Source: Protonemura montana (taxonomy: Eukaryota > Arthropoda > Insecta > Plecoptera > Nemouridae). Taken from it: 64,000 nucleotides of DNA. The notes under the pieces were generated by a model. That model was not told the DNA's origin, did not search any database, and was given only the letters and a program-made list of their open reading frames with translations. Made by a program: the position numbers and the translations under genes. The number at the start of each line of letters is the position of its first letter. Position 1 is the first letter of the stretch. The stretch spans positions 16,182,001 to 16,246,000 of the forward strand of contig OX387606.1 of assembly GCA_947568835.1 (NCBI GenBank). The letters run 5' to 3'. Of the stretch, positions 12,401 to 25,900 are shown piece after piece.

Positions 12401-15400
12401 AATAGTCGATAATTATTATTGTCTTATGATTTGATTATAATTATTTATAATTAAAGTGATCGCAAGACGTGTGTTTCTATTAAAGCGAAGAACTGTCTTT
12501 CACTGGAGCCTATTATACCAACAGCCAGCCCACACCATCATAGAGTATTGTGTCCAAAATTAATTCAAATCTATTTAGACCAATCTTCCAGTTAACAACA
12601 CAAAGCAGCTGCACAAATTATCCTCGTGATTTCACGCGTACTTCACATTGGTTCGAGAGTCCCTAAACAGCTCGAGCATGTTCCCGATATTAAACCTGAT
12701 TCCCGATCCATACACAAGTAGAATTGTCTGGAATCTGAAGCCTCAATTATCTCAATAGGGTATCATCAATTATTACGTAGCAAGGGAGCCTCAATTTCTG
12801 CCTGGTGGCCACCTCTCAGCTTCATCAGCCAGACTAATTGTCAAGTCACGATCTAGCCAAATGAGGATACCTGTGGCCAACGGAAGTAATGTGTTTCAAT
12901 AACCAAGACACTCTTCGTGTTTGTAGAGCATAAAGCTCATCGACGTCGGTCTTAGTTCCAGAGGCGAGCTCCAAGACATGAGGAGCGACCACCAATCTCT
13001 CACCTGTGAAACGTGCCCCTTGTTCTCCTGTCTCCCTGAATTTAATGCAAATAAAGTCCACACACATTTGCAGTCATGGGCACATGAAGATGACATCAGA
13101 TTGAACATGTTGATACGCAAGAACTAAGCATAAAGCAATAAAATGTAAACAAAAAAACACACACAGGATAGAAATGTAGACCTTATTTAAAACTCTTTAA
13201 AAGCCATTCTTCTAATTTGGAAATTAATAAAAACATGTAGTCTATCATGTTTGTTTCGGCTACTTCCGTTCGGTTGATATATATTACCCTCTTGATAATA
13301 TGTCCAGATATTGTGGAATGTAAAATAAAAAACTACGCATATCCGCTTATGGAAAACCAAATAATGGATTATCATTTTATACAATATAAATATATATATA
13401 TATAAATAATTTATTTGTTTGTTCATTATTTAGGATATATCTTCGGACAAATTTATGGTATTAGCTTTACGCATGGTCATGTGGAGAGTGGGGCTGAGTG
13501 GACAACGATCCAGCAGCACGTTGATTTATGTGGGCTGCCGATGGTGGACCCGTTGGGCCAAGCTATCCTGCTCCTGAGGCAAGCTACCCACTCAATGTTG
13601 ACGCTAGCTACACTGCGTTCGACCACGACGGAGGGAGCCGCTCGACCTGACGTCATGGGGTGTGTATTCACTAGCACGGTAGGTAGGGAATCCTTCGTAC
13701 ATTTCCATTGCAGCACATTTCGATCAACATCCCATCAAGTTCCACATTTCTAGTCTCTAGACCACGGAAGGAATAACTTCGTTTGGAGCAAGAATAATGA
13801 CTTTTAATATCTGGAGCAATGGAAATGTGTATCATATAGTAAGCCAGGGAAACTCGTAGCTATCACTAGCCATGAACCGGGATATAAACTACACAAGAGT
13901 GTTTGCAAACAAGATTATCACATTCAAAGACATCCTGAGCTTATGTGAAATGCGCCAGAGTTCATGTCTGCATAAAGGTGTCAAAATAAAATGTTCTCTA
14001 TACATTAAAAGAAGAAAATGTGGTGCCACTGGTTTATAAAAGATCAATCAAATGACTATATCATGCTTTTAATTATTCTCCATTTATTTTTTACAAATAA
14101 CCACACCATGGAATTTGTTGGTGTTATCTTTAGTCTCCATCTAAGTTGCCTTTGCATCGCCAACCCCCAATGGTTTGTTAAACTGCTTGATAAAAATAAT
14201 GTGCCAGCCCGCTCGCGACAGTGTACGAAGGTCAGAACCGGCAGAAGACACATGCGCTAAGAAATCAGTGGACAGTCGACAAGAATTCATTGTCTGCATA
14301 AGCAGTCTCCAACTGTTTTGTGTCAAAGTTTAAACAAATAGACTGAAGGCATCTATTATATTAGAGAAATGTCTCGGACACTGGTTTCGACATACCTTCT
14401 AAGCCAGATCAGCCCATGACTTGTGAAATACTGTCCTTTTCATACTTTGCAGAACTGAGATAATTCGAAATACCGTTAATAAGCAATTAACATAATGTTA
14501 AATGAAGGTAAATTGTAGCAGAAACTCTCATTCTTAAAGAACAACTCGTTTTCGTAGACGTTTGACCGGCGCCCGTACAAAGGTCTTGAAGACAATCTTG
14601 TCATCTCACAGCCAACCTACACAGTTCCACCTTTTATTAATGTGGCAAAATGCTATCCCCCATTCCGAGTTTCATGGCGAGCTTCACGGGGGGGTCGTCT
14701 TAGCCGGGTCAGAGTCGTGAGTCGCGTCGTCGTCTCCAGAAGAACATCCGCGACTTCCTTCCTCTCAGCAAGCTCTCTTACGTCACGCGAGAGCCAACAG
14801 ACACCAGGCCAACTGACTTTTCTGTCTTCAGCTACCTCATACTGGGCGCGGAATGCAGCGAAGAATTCCTTGCGTCTTCTTGGGCTTTGCATAGTTTCAT
14901 TACCTCTGTCTTGGCTCAAGACCATGGATACGTTCTTGGCTTGCTTTATGGAGCTATCGAAAAGAGCGCCATGAGACGGATGTAGATTATGGGAAAGGCG
15001 GGGAGGGCAGTTTGATTTTATAAGGTTGTAAATGGAAGGGCACTTTCTATCAGTCTTTCCTTGCCGCAGGTTTAGTTTAATAACGCACAAATTCACTTGA
15101 AGCGCATTGTACTAGATAATATTTCTATCACGGTCAAAGCAGCTAATGGTCGCTTTGCACGTAGAATCGAGGAGTCCGGAGTATGGTACCAAAACATGGT
15201 ATATATACACTAAACCCATGCTGAAGGAGTTGGCTAAGACATTGCAATTCAGGGACAGTAAGTAAGAGGACATTTCTCGTCACTGGTCTGTAGGGTCCTT
15301 TGAAAACCAGGAACTATGAGGTCGGAAAATCTCGTACAGCCTGGAAAACGCGAATTGATTTCTCTCTGAGCAAGCCCCATGAATGTGCATGGTCGACACC

Positions 15401-18400
15401 GCGTCAATGAATTACCTTGAATAATGCCTGTTGGTTGAAGTAAACTTGCCATGCCGAATTTAGTGGACAATTACTGCCTGATTTTATCAGCGTGCTGCCT
15501 ACTACCACTTGAAAGTTCCGCCCAATATGCATCGTAGTCTGCATAATCTAAAATTTCAACAGTTGATGGTCTCTCGCATTGTCAGTTCTTAGAGAGTGTA
15601 ATTATATGAACCTGCTAAAATTTGGATTATGCAATTAATTTCTTAATTAAAAGATTCAATCAGATTAATTAGCTTGTCACTCTATAATTTTCTACTGTCT
15701 AAATTGTAATAGTTTTTTCATGAGATTGTGTGTAAATAATTGTTTAAAAAATATGAAGGTGCAAATTATCTGCTTTACAGGATTTTCTTATTTCCGGTAA
15801 CAAGTGAGTATAGGTGATTACAGGGCAAATGCTGCTACCGAGCGCTACTTGTGTCGAGTTACATTGTGGTACTATGATCGCTCGAAGGCGACATCGAGGC
15901 CACATCTTCGGCACTTTTGGGCATGTCCGAGGTAGAAAAAAAATCATCTTGCATGTTTGATCCGCAACTTAACTACCTTCTTAGCCAAATGTGTGGAACG
16001 CTTACATCTGAGATGCATATCTAAATGGCCAGTGGAGAATGAAGATTACATTTAGAATTCAAACCTCATGGTTATCCTGAAATCGCGTGAAGCCTAAAAA
16101 TTTCGGTGTATTGGAGACAGACCCATGCTCCACATGTCTGCATTTTCACACCCTGGGGGGCAGCATTCTCCCAACCCTAAAAACACCACTCACCTGTAAT
16201 TTACGAGAAGAACTCCATAAAAGTTGTGGAGAAAAAAAAATTTAAAAAAGTATACCTTCGACTATGAAAATCTTCTTCTATTACAGATAGCTTGTAGCTA
16301 TGACAGTTAATGGGGCCCATTATTTCCCACCTTGCGTCCACTGTTTGCCTTACTCAACAGGGTAGATGAAACAAAACAAAAAGTATGCCTTACCTAGAAG
16401 AGTTATGAACGAAAATGTTTTATCTCTTCATCAATTTCGTCATCATCATACTCATCATCATACAGTATGAGTCAATAAATTAAAGAAGAAGCTGTAATAA
16501 AACTTGATAATGTGGAAGCATTAAAATATGCCTGGCCACATGTGCATACTACGGATGGTAGGAGTTATTTTATTTTTTATATAACTGGTAGCTAAGATCC
16601 CAAGATTTACTAGAACCACCGTTAATAAATATCAAACGCTCAAACATGCACACTTCACGACACGCATTTTAAATTTGCATTCGGTTTGCTCGCAGAAAAT
16701 GCGAAGACAATTTTGCAAATATTTCGCTACCTTAGGTATTCTTGTCCAAAATTTAATCGAATCGCAAACAACTTATGCTCCAAGTAAAAGAGATTTTCTT
16801 TGGTTTTTCCGTTTGGCGTTCGATCCAAATGTATACTTGTAGCAAGGTTTCTCTAACACCGTTCCACGAGGTCATCCGCCATCCACCATCCAATTTTGTC
16901 TTAAATATGAGCCAAAATATGAGCCAAAATCAGCGCAAATTGGCTTAAATTGTCGTAGACATCTTTTTGTGTCGAAGTGTTCCACCGACTGCCTAACCCA
17001 CGCCGTAACGAAGGATACCGCGATTTAGGGATTTTATTAAAGGTTAATGAAATCTAGATAAATATTTTTGAATGCATATTTGGAATGTAAACGAAGTCAA
17101 TTTGAATGAAAAGTGATCTCCACCCCCACTCAATAACTATGATGCGTGGTCAAAATTAACTCTCAATGAAATCTTCGTTGCCCTGTCAGTTCGCAGTTGG
17201 TCTCTGCTTTGTCCGAAAGACACGAGGAACTCCTCAGCGTGTGTTCACGAACTGGCGCCGGCACCGGGCGCCTCTCCCTAACCACGGAATGCGGACTAGT
17301 CGCCCGAAAAACACGCGCCTTGCGCCGTCGCAGATCAATCATGTGCTTCCCATGCCGTCGCGAGAGTGATGACCAGTACCAGAAAACCATTGAAAAAGTG
17401 GAAGCCAAGCGTTATTAATCGCAACTTTGAAAATTTATAACAGAAGATTAATGTGCATATGGGTCGTAATTGGCGTACATTTGTAAAAAAAAAAATACTG
17501 AAATAGCAGAATTGTGATGTAGTGGTTATGCGATGGATCAAAATTTGCTGCGCTGTTTTTACCTTTTACAGGTCGGAGATTTCACAGCCAATTAAGAGTG
17601 TCCCATTATGCTACGGTCAATCATCACGACGATCTCACATGAAATTGTAGAAGAAATTTCCTAGTATTTGGTCAACGACATGAAAAAGTCTTAATTTTTT
17701 TGACATTTTCTTTCCGAAACCCTGCCTTTCATCTACCAAATTTTACCAAAATAAGAATCTGTGCATCTCTGAAAAGACACCATCTAAGAAGAGTAGGTAC
17801 TTACAACTAGATCTACGTCAACCATTGTTAAATATCCTACCATATACAGTTAGACTTCAGCATCAAACTAACTACTTCCATGATAGGCACTTACTTCGTA
17901 GCCATTCAAGGAGCAGAAAAGACGCCATCTTAGATGTTCCATTGTTTCGGAGTGCAACGGCATATTTGCCGGAGGAGAACCCCTACCGAGTACGACTGTG
18001 TACCAAGATGAATATCAACTGATTAATATGCAAGATGCTGGAGCTCGCATAGCTAAATGTCTGCTTAGTCCAAGCATTCCAGAGCATGGCGCGAGCGGTT
18101 GGCTGATTTACTGTCAAATAACTCCCTACCAGCCAATACGAAAGACAAATGGCTCTGAGAGCTTCCGTGGAATTCGCATTTTTCGAGTGGAATGAGATTA
18201 GAATTTGTATTTTCTGCTAGCTGAGGTTTCATTCGAATTATTTGATCGTGATTGCATGCACTGATCGAACTTCATTAATTTGCTCGAGTTTAATTTGGCA
18301 TTAGAACACATTTCGGTTGCAGTTGGAAAATGGAAAATGCAAGATCATGGGGTGGACTTGAATGTGATCTCGCCATCGTCTCTATGGTCAGAGCAGAGTT

Positions 18401-20774
18401 GTTACGATTCAAATGGATTGGTAAGAAAAAGAAAGGGTGAGAAAGAAAGTATAATTGAAACAAACTAATAGCTCCAGGACCTTCACCGGAGCTAAATTAC
18501 ACAAATATAAGACACCTGCTAATTATTTTAAAAAAATTGCAGATTAACTGCAGGTTTAGAAGAAATTATAGGTATCTATGGTAGTGCTGAAAGCACCCAA
18601 ACATATTTTTAATGCCACTTATTCGAATTTCCGTATAAATTTGATAATTCTTTAGGTAAATGTGTAACCAATAAGCTCAGTCAAAAATACCAAAATTAAA
18701 AGTCTTTTCCCCCAGCTTTGATTTTTTTTTAATTTTGCTTTCCCTTATTTTTCCACGGTCATGAAATCTAACAATGATAATTCAATTAGTAGCAAAGGAT
18801 GTCAACAGAGCGCGCCGACAGCTGCAGTGCTGCTGCAGACCTGTGAATAATTACCGAACGAATCAATTAGAGTCAATTCATCATTCTTTCAGTCGTCAGG
18901 GTAGACAACATCACACATATCTCGACTGCAGCATCCCTCGTGCTCATGCTGATGGCACGATCTCATCGGAAGATCATCAAATACGGCGACGTCACATTCA
19001 TACGTCGCTAAATTGCACCAATGCATCAATCATCAACGTTCAACAACGTTCATCATATTCAAATAAGGGACAAAGAAATTTTTAGATTTTTTTTTGTGTG
19101 TCTGAAAAAAGCGTTTTGTAATCGACGGTGTAATCATGGTAGAGAATATGAAAGTTAATTTCATAAAGAGCTAGAAATAATACTGTATTTTTCTTTGCCT
19201 GGTACTTTGCATGTTGTTAATTTCCCTTTCTTTTCTCCATTTCACAAGAAAAATGAATGAAGATAAAAATTCTTAGCGATGTTGGTTCCGATTTTTGAAC
19301 GCATTATTCTTTATAGAAATAGGAAATCAAATAACACAGGTACGGTTGAATCTGATAATGGCATCTCAACCGAATAACCACCCAGTCCTTTTCACGTTGT
19401 GACCAGATGCGTAAACTTGTCCTTCCCGTGACAAATAAAGACATTATATTTCACTTTCTTATTTCAGTACAAAACATCTCATTTCCAGCTAACTTTTGGC
19501 TACCAAAATAAAACTAAAAACAACAACGAAAAGCACCAGGATGACTCCCGATCCCAGATACATCTCATGCTTCCTTTTATATTGTTGTAGCACACAAAAA
19601 TTGACAATGAATGATGACTTCGTTTCTCCTATGAATCCTAGTAAACAAAAGCACAGAAAGCATTTAGTTACAGGTCACTTGGCGACGTTTTCCTAGGAAA
19701 GGACTGGAAGTCGACGGATGCGTGGGTGGGCTGTGGCCCCCCTATGGGCGGATTGAGTCCGACCACCACTGGACAACAACCCAGTTAAGTCGTGTCCCAA
19801 ACAGCGGGACGCCAGAGGTGACAAATCGGCTACGGTCACATCTCTCCCATTATCCGCTTCTATTTGCAATTGTTCCCGATCTATGGCCAACAACTTGTTG
19901 GAGATATTTTTCTGTGTAAAGACCTCCAACGTTTAGTTTAGAATGTATAATAGGAAGGTTTGAAATGTCAAAATCAAACAAACACTGGTTTTCCTCGGGT
20001 GGGCTTCGGTTAACGAATAACAGTGAACTTCTGTCTAAAAATTGTGAACAATTAAGACGAGTCGTTACGATGATTGATTTCACATCTGTTTTTGGAAGGA
20101 ATGTGGCAAAGTTGCGATTGGAACGAGTCGAGTCGGGGGGTCAACCAAGGAAATTAGATTTTAGCACAACTGTGCCAGAACTCGATTTACAACATGCCCA
20201 GTTCTCGGCATGACGGATAATTGCTTTTTCTAGTGTAGGTACAGTGCTCTAAGACTTGAACAAAAAATACGATGGCATCCTATACCCGACACCGATGCAA
20301 AAACTTGCATGGGATTTCATTTCGTTATCACTTGATTCAGTATATTCCAACGTCACAGCCATGAAATTATTTTTTTTTTTCTTGAAAGTAAAATAAGTTT
20401 TTCCACCAACATCTCTTGCGATGCCGAAGGTTCCACCTATCAGTTACAACTATATAGATAACAAATGCAACCTTATTTATTATGCTATTTTTTTTTTTTA
20501 GCATAAAGATTTGCTCGAGCTATATGTGCAAGATCATTACTCATTAATGAGTGTCGTTTATGATCCGAGAAAGACACGAAGTCGTAAAGAGAGCCCACAC
20601 AAGCGCAGGATCTAAAAGGATAGACCGTGCCGCGGACCCAGAAGAAAACTGTGGCGACTTCCATGCTGTATCTTTTCCGCAAATAGCCGACAGTCGCACA
20701 ATTTCCTTTGTTTTAACAGAGGTAATAAACTGGCATGCAGTTAGGGTATTTCTGATTTCATCTCAATTTTATTG

Positions 20775-20845
20775 TCTTACATTCTTGTTGATATTTATAA
20801 ATTAAAAGAATGTAAGATAACAAAAAAAAAAAAAAAAAAAAAAAA
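20775..20845. repeat. Perfect 12-bp hairpin followed by 24-nt poly(A)
   Basis: TCTTACATTCTT (20775-20786) pairs perfectly with AAGAATGTAAGA (20807-20818) across a 20-base loop. An uninterrupted A24 run follows at 20822-20845. A hairpin next to poly(A) could be the 3' end of a short retroposed sequence on the + strand, but no 5' portion is recognisable. Confidence 0.4.
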
Positions 20846-22170
20846 CACATATTTGTATTTTATACCTACACACCGTCGTATATATTTATATATGACCATT
20901 GCAATAGACTAAATACGCTCATCACAAGTTTAGTGCTTCCAAAAAGCTATACAAGCCATTCAAATTACAAGACCGACCGTTAAACAGTCATAAAAGTAAA
21001 AGGAAAAATAAATTTGTTTATGGCCAGATTCGTTTTCTATTCGCAAAGCGGACCTCGATTTTATCGACAATTTTAATTCACAAGTTGCAATTTTATGTCG
21101 ATAGGAAAAATACCAATGAACGGCTAACCGATCTCTAACACATTTAAGCGACTTGTGCCTCTTATTTTTCTTTCGGTGTTTGTCCAAAGGCTTACCATAT
21201 CCATTCAATCAGGATCGGTTATGTTTGACAAACGCACAAAAGTTCGTCCAGACTTGAGAGCTACACTTGAGCCGCCCATCTCCCGGTAAAGCATGTTTTT
21301 GGATCACAAACACACGAATTTTTGGTTTATTTAACCACCAAATTCCGTTACAAGACCGAAACCCTACTTCAAATTTCAATCACGAATACTAAAATACAAT
21401 TTTATTGCCACATTGTAAACCGCCAGATGCAATGACACTTTTGTATCCACTCGACTCATAAGTCCATCCAAGGACGCATCTTTACAAAAGAAAATCTTTT
21501 ATCATCGCTTGCCCTCCATAAAGGGGATAGAAAATGTTAGGCCTGAGGGCAATAAACCCCCAAACTTTCTCTTTGCACTGGCCTTAGTTTAGAGGAACAA
21601 AAAAATATGGTACTGGACTCTTCTCTAAAGACAAGCTCGCGCATCTGGTGGGCGGATTATTGGGCGAAAGCCGTGTTCTTTTGAATTAAACTGGGCAAAA
21701 CACGAACACATAACAAGGGGATTTGCCTATTAAGACATTTGCATTGTTAGTTATTACTGTATACAGATTTAGGACATGTCAACCTTTATATTAAATTGGA
21801 TGCGCTCCTTCATTGTAAAATTCGTGTAAAACATTATGGTTAGACCATCGAACACCAAGGCCTTCCAACAAACAATTTGACACTATGGAGTTTCCATTTT
21901 GTATCATGATCCATGATTCATGACAAAAGGTCATTTCATTTCGGTCTTCGCATCCCTGTTCAAAATTGTGTGACAAGTCAAGGCAGATAACAAAAAAAAA
22001 GACAATGGGGGTGGAGTTTTATCCGCGTGTACAAAAACTTCACTCTTGTATCGCTTCCAAGGAGTTAATTATATCTGTCCGACCAGACTCCCTGTGGACC
22101 AAGCAGACTCGTAAAAAAACGGTCACAACATCGGAGACTTTGCGCCCGCGGACGGAGGTCGCTTCGTTTA

Positions 22171-22297
22171 CCTGAAAGTCGTAGATCTTATCTTCGGGAC
22201 AACGAAGGGTGCCATCAAGCCGGGGGGCAAGGTGCCGAATTAGCGGGGGCTGGGCGCCATGGGCAAAGAGCATGTGCAGCGAGAAGTTGCTGTACAA
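22171..22297 (-). other. Coding-like GC patch, possible unrecognised minus-strand exon
   Basis: On the minus strand this reads as an open frame with mostly C/G third positions (…NFSLHMLFAHGAQPP… to …CPEDKIYDFQ) and ends at CAG|GTAAAC, a plausible donor at about 22170. A weak acceptor-like tttgtacag precedes it. I cannot match the peptide to a family, and I find no convincing partner exon nearby. A conserved non-coding element is the main alternative. Confidence 0.2.
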
Positions 22298-22659
22298 AGT
22301 TCATAATTTGACTGGGTGTTGCATTGTTGTCGAGAGATTTGTCGCGAGAAACAGGAAAGTCTTTCAAATCAAGTTAGGTACTCTTTTAGCAGACTCTCAC
22401 AACAAAACAAAATCAAAACATAATCTCGTTACAGTTGAATCGTTTTAATTTTAGACATTACTATTTCAGCTGTGAAAATGAAAAGTTACCTTAGTTGCCG
22501 GACCGAGCTCCTCATTAGGTTACGAACAAATTTACAGAAGCCAAAATATAAAATTTGAGTGAATAATGAACTATACAACACATACAAAGTATAAAAAAGA
22601 AAAGAAAAGCGGTAATTCCTAATTGATGTGTCGTCTTTGTTTTGCTTAGTTCCGACATG

Positions 22660-22915
22660 GTTTGGCCATTAAAGTGTCTCCGCTCGCAGATATCGGTGCG
22701 CCAGATCTCTACGCGGTTACGGCGGGAATAAATGATGGCACCTTCACCAACCCTAGCCCAATCCTGAGTCAGGAGACAAATGACAGGGACGCACATGACA
22801 GCGAACAACGCATTGTCCAAGAAAAGCCTGGACCTGATCGCCAGTTTCAGAGCAACCCCACCGATACAGCCCTGAACTTTAGCCAACTGTGCTGCCCTAA
22901 ATGTGGACACTGAAA
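22660..22915. other. Coding-like GC patch, unrecognised
   Basis: About 250 bases are open on both strands. On + it ends FSQLCCPKCGH and stop (22911-22913). On - it encodes a peptide with a hydrophobic middle. Composition is unlike the AT-rich flanks. No homology is recognised, and it could be a decayed gene fragment or a regulatory element. Confidence 0.15.
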
Positions 22916-25900
22916 CTTTCAAAGTTTCACTCATTAGTGTGATTCTGTCACGACTTTCGTTTAATTATTGTACGAGTGGTCAATTAGATGGATGATTTAT
23001 GAAAATGGAGATCTCACCATTCATTGAAACTTTTCAGCCTTTCAGACTGTCCATGTAGTGGTAAAAAAGTGAATGATTGAAGGCTGGTCATAAAATACTG
23101 ATCATTATTATTGAAAACATTGAACGAAAAAACAATGTCTGTGAAAAAACAATGCGGCGTAGGGCTCACATATTGCCGCATGAAAAGAGGCCATGCTGCG
23201 TTTATAAAGCACGTAATTGCAAAATTGTGCAAGGTCCATTGTTTGAGAATCATTTTTAACAACATTTTGTTGCATATTGATGATGGCTTCATGTCAAAAT
23301 GCAGAAAAATATCATAAATCAGCGGTCAACAAAAGGAGCTTGCAGTTTTCGAAATTGACCACGAAAGTCCTTGTTCTCGCTTGAACCCGGTGGCCATTGA
23401 TCAAGCGAGCCATTTATTATAGACTCTCTCCATTGGAAAATAATCGTTTATGTCGAATAATAGTCCCAAGTAAAAAAAAAATTGTGGAAGCGTATTTCAC
23501 CCCACCCCACCTCAATCACGCTCAAACCACTGGAGAATTATTTGATCGGAAACTATCTTTCGAGCAACAATTGCATGGACTTGCATGAAAAGATGATAAT
23601 CCACCTCGAGAGTCATAAGGATGCATTTTGAACTAACTAATTTTTTTTTTGGTCATATTTCCAGTGCATGTTAGGGAGTTACCAAATCTGAGTGACATGT
23701 TTTTGTCAGTCAATTTCATTCTTGTAGATTTCAACTCAAAACTCCCACAAAAGCTGCCTGATCATTTTGTATAGCTAATTTGCAAAATTTCAAAGTTTTT
23801 TACAAAATTATAAGTGGCAATTTTAGATAGGTATATTTCGGGACTATCTTCGAAATCCCAAAAGTTTGTTTGTTACTGTGTTTCTATTTCCACATTTTCT
23901 CATGTGTCTGGGAAATTAAGAACACTTTCAGCCCCGAACCGCTCTCGGCGTGTGAAAATCACACTATGCCTCGTGCGTTCCACTCATCCGAGTTATAATC
24001 GCATGCCAACGCTACGCACTCGTAGTGTTTCGATGTAAGCAGCGCCACGATAATAATGCACGAGCGATATTAATTTTATGGCCGATGACTTTATAGACTT
24101 GTGAGCCTGCCCAAGATACGGCGCGTTTTCAACCAGAATGTGTTGCATTCGTGTTTTCTTCGGCAATACAATTTTAAACAATGCTTCGGAGATGGAATCG
24201 CAGGTCAAATTTTCACGCTACATAATAAAACGCTGTTTCGGTTGTATCTGTTATTTTTTATTTTGTTTTGTTTTCCACAAACGAGTGTGCGCTGTGAATT
24301 GGAGCTGGAAAATTACACTTACAGCAGGTGACGTGACATGCAAGTAATGATTTGTGCCAACAATCTCTGTGTGAGTTAGTTTTATATTCTGTACGTCCAA
24401 TGTGTGCAGATGTGAATTGATTAATGAATTGACAAAGGCCAGCTAAAATATTCGAGCTACTGGACAGATATGACACATTGAGGCCCGGTTCACCAGAAGT
24501 TAGCTAAAACAATTGCCATGACGACTTCCAATCACATGTGCAGAGAAATTCAGATGAAATTCAACTTCAAATAGTCATCTAATAGTGGAAAAAATTGGTA
24601 AAACTGATCCTTAATTAATTTGAATGTGTAGAAATATGATAATGGCTCGTAGAAAACTGTTGATAATTCAAAACCGTGTAATATTATAACAATAATTTTA
24701 TTTTTCCCTTCTTATTCTTTGCCCATCATCCTTCGAATACCTCTTTCAATTACAACCGGATGAAGTTCGTAAAAGCCTCGCTAGATCTCAAGATCCAACT
24801 CAAGATTAGAAACAATCTGATAAGATCTTGATCTAAGATCACATTAATTATGCACTTCAATATATTTTGAGGCCCACCGAGTCGTGTAAGCCCGTCAATA
24901 TATCCTCTCATTACGTGAACCACGCAGGTAAGCCGGCAGCAGCGTGAACATGCAATGGGAGGACTTACCAACAAGAATCACACGATCCGTTTCGTGAAAC
25001 TCGGAGGAATGAAACAAACTTAGCCAATCGCCGAGATTGTACCACCATCACGTGAGAATTTGTAGGCGGGGATTAAAAATAATTTAATTTCACCGAAGTA
25101 GTATACGAAAAAAAAAATCAAGACACACTTAATACGCTAATGGCATTTTAACTCAAGTGTCCCGAGAGAAAATTTATTGAAATAGAAAAATTTGGGACTT
25201 GATCACCATCGCTTATAATATAGCCAAGCTAGTATGTATATGTGCGGCAGGGTTGTTTAGAATTTGTTAACATCAAGGTGTAAAACGGCGAGTAGGGAAG
25301 GGGGATAAAGGGGGTGGAAATCAGATGCATTTCGCTGCCGGTTTCGCCGAGTTCTGTCTGCACTGCAGAATGTTGCAGAGCCGCAGGATCTTCGAGACTG
25401 GCGCCTATGCTAAACTAAGAATTCCCATTGTTGTCCATTTCTAGCCATGACTCCTCCGCGTCTAGATATTTTGCCCAATAAATAACCTTTAAGAAACTTG
25501 CTGCAATGATTTTCCTCCAGTCAGTGGTGCATTTTTAATAATGTCTATCGCTTAAGTACCGAGCAATTATAGCATCAAAGATAATTATTAAAGCACCGCC
25601 ATCGGAAAATAGCTCACTGAGCATGTGTGGCACAAATGATGGCAAGCCCGGTTTTGCATTTTCCATGATTTTCCTATAAAATACTAGGACAGTTTCTGCT
25701 CGTAATGGACACGGTAGTTTCCTTCTCCAACTCTTACTGATTTTTGGCTTTTCCTGACTAGCCATTCGATCAAGGATTAAGGATCAATGACCACTGTAGC
25801 GTGTGTGACCTCCCATACAGAAACAAAAACTGAATGGATACGTCACATATGGACAAAAGTAGTCCTGTGCTCATAGCAAATTTCAGTGACAGATATTTGT

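Noticed and set aside
12846-13067. Minus-strand frame with exon-like composition
   Set aside because: The peptide looks plausible but matches nothing I recognise, and overlapping frames on the same strand are also open. Kept only as a patch in the intergenic description.
14653-15096. 147-codon minus-strand frame (and the overlapping plus-strand frame)
   Set aside because: The Arg-rich C-terminal half comes from a GC-rich patch and the other half is AT-rich. No motif and no splice context.
24481-24510. GGCCCGGTTCACCA word resembling ends of some insect MITE/SINE families
   Set aside because: No inverted or direct partner found nearby, so an element cannot be delimited.
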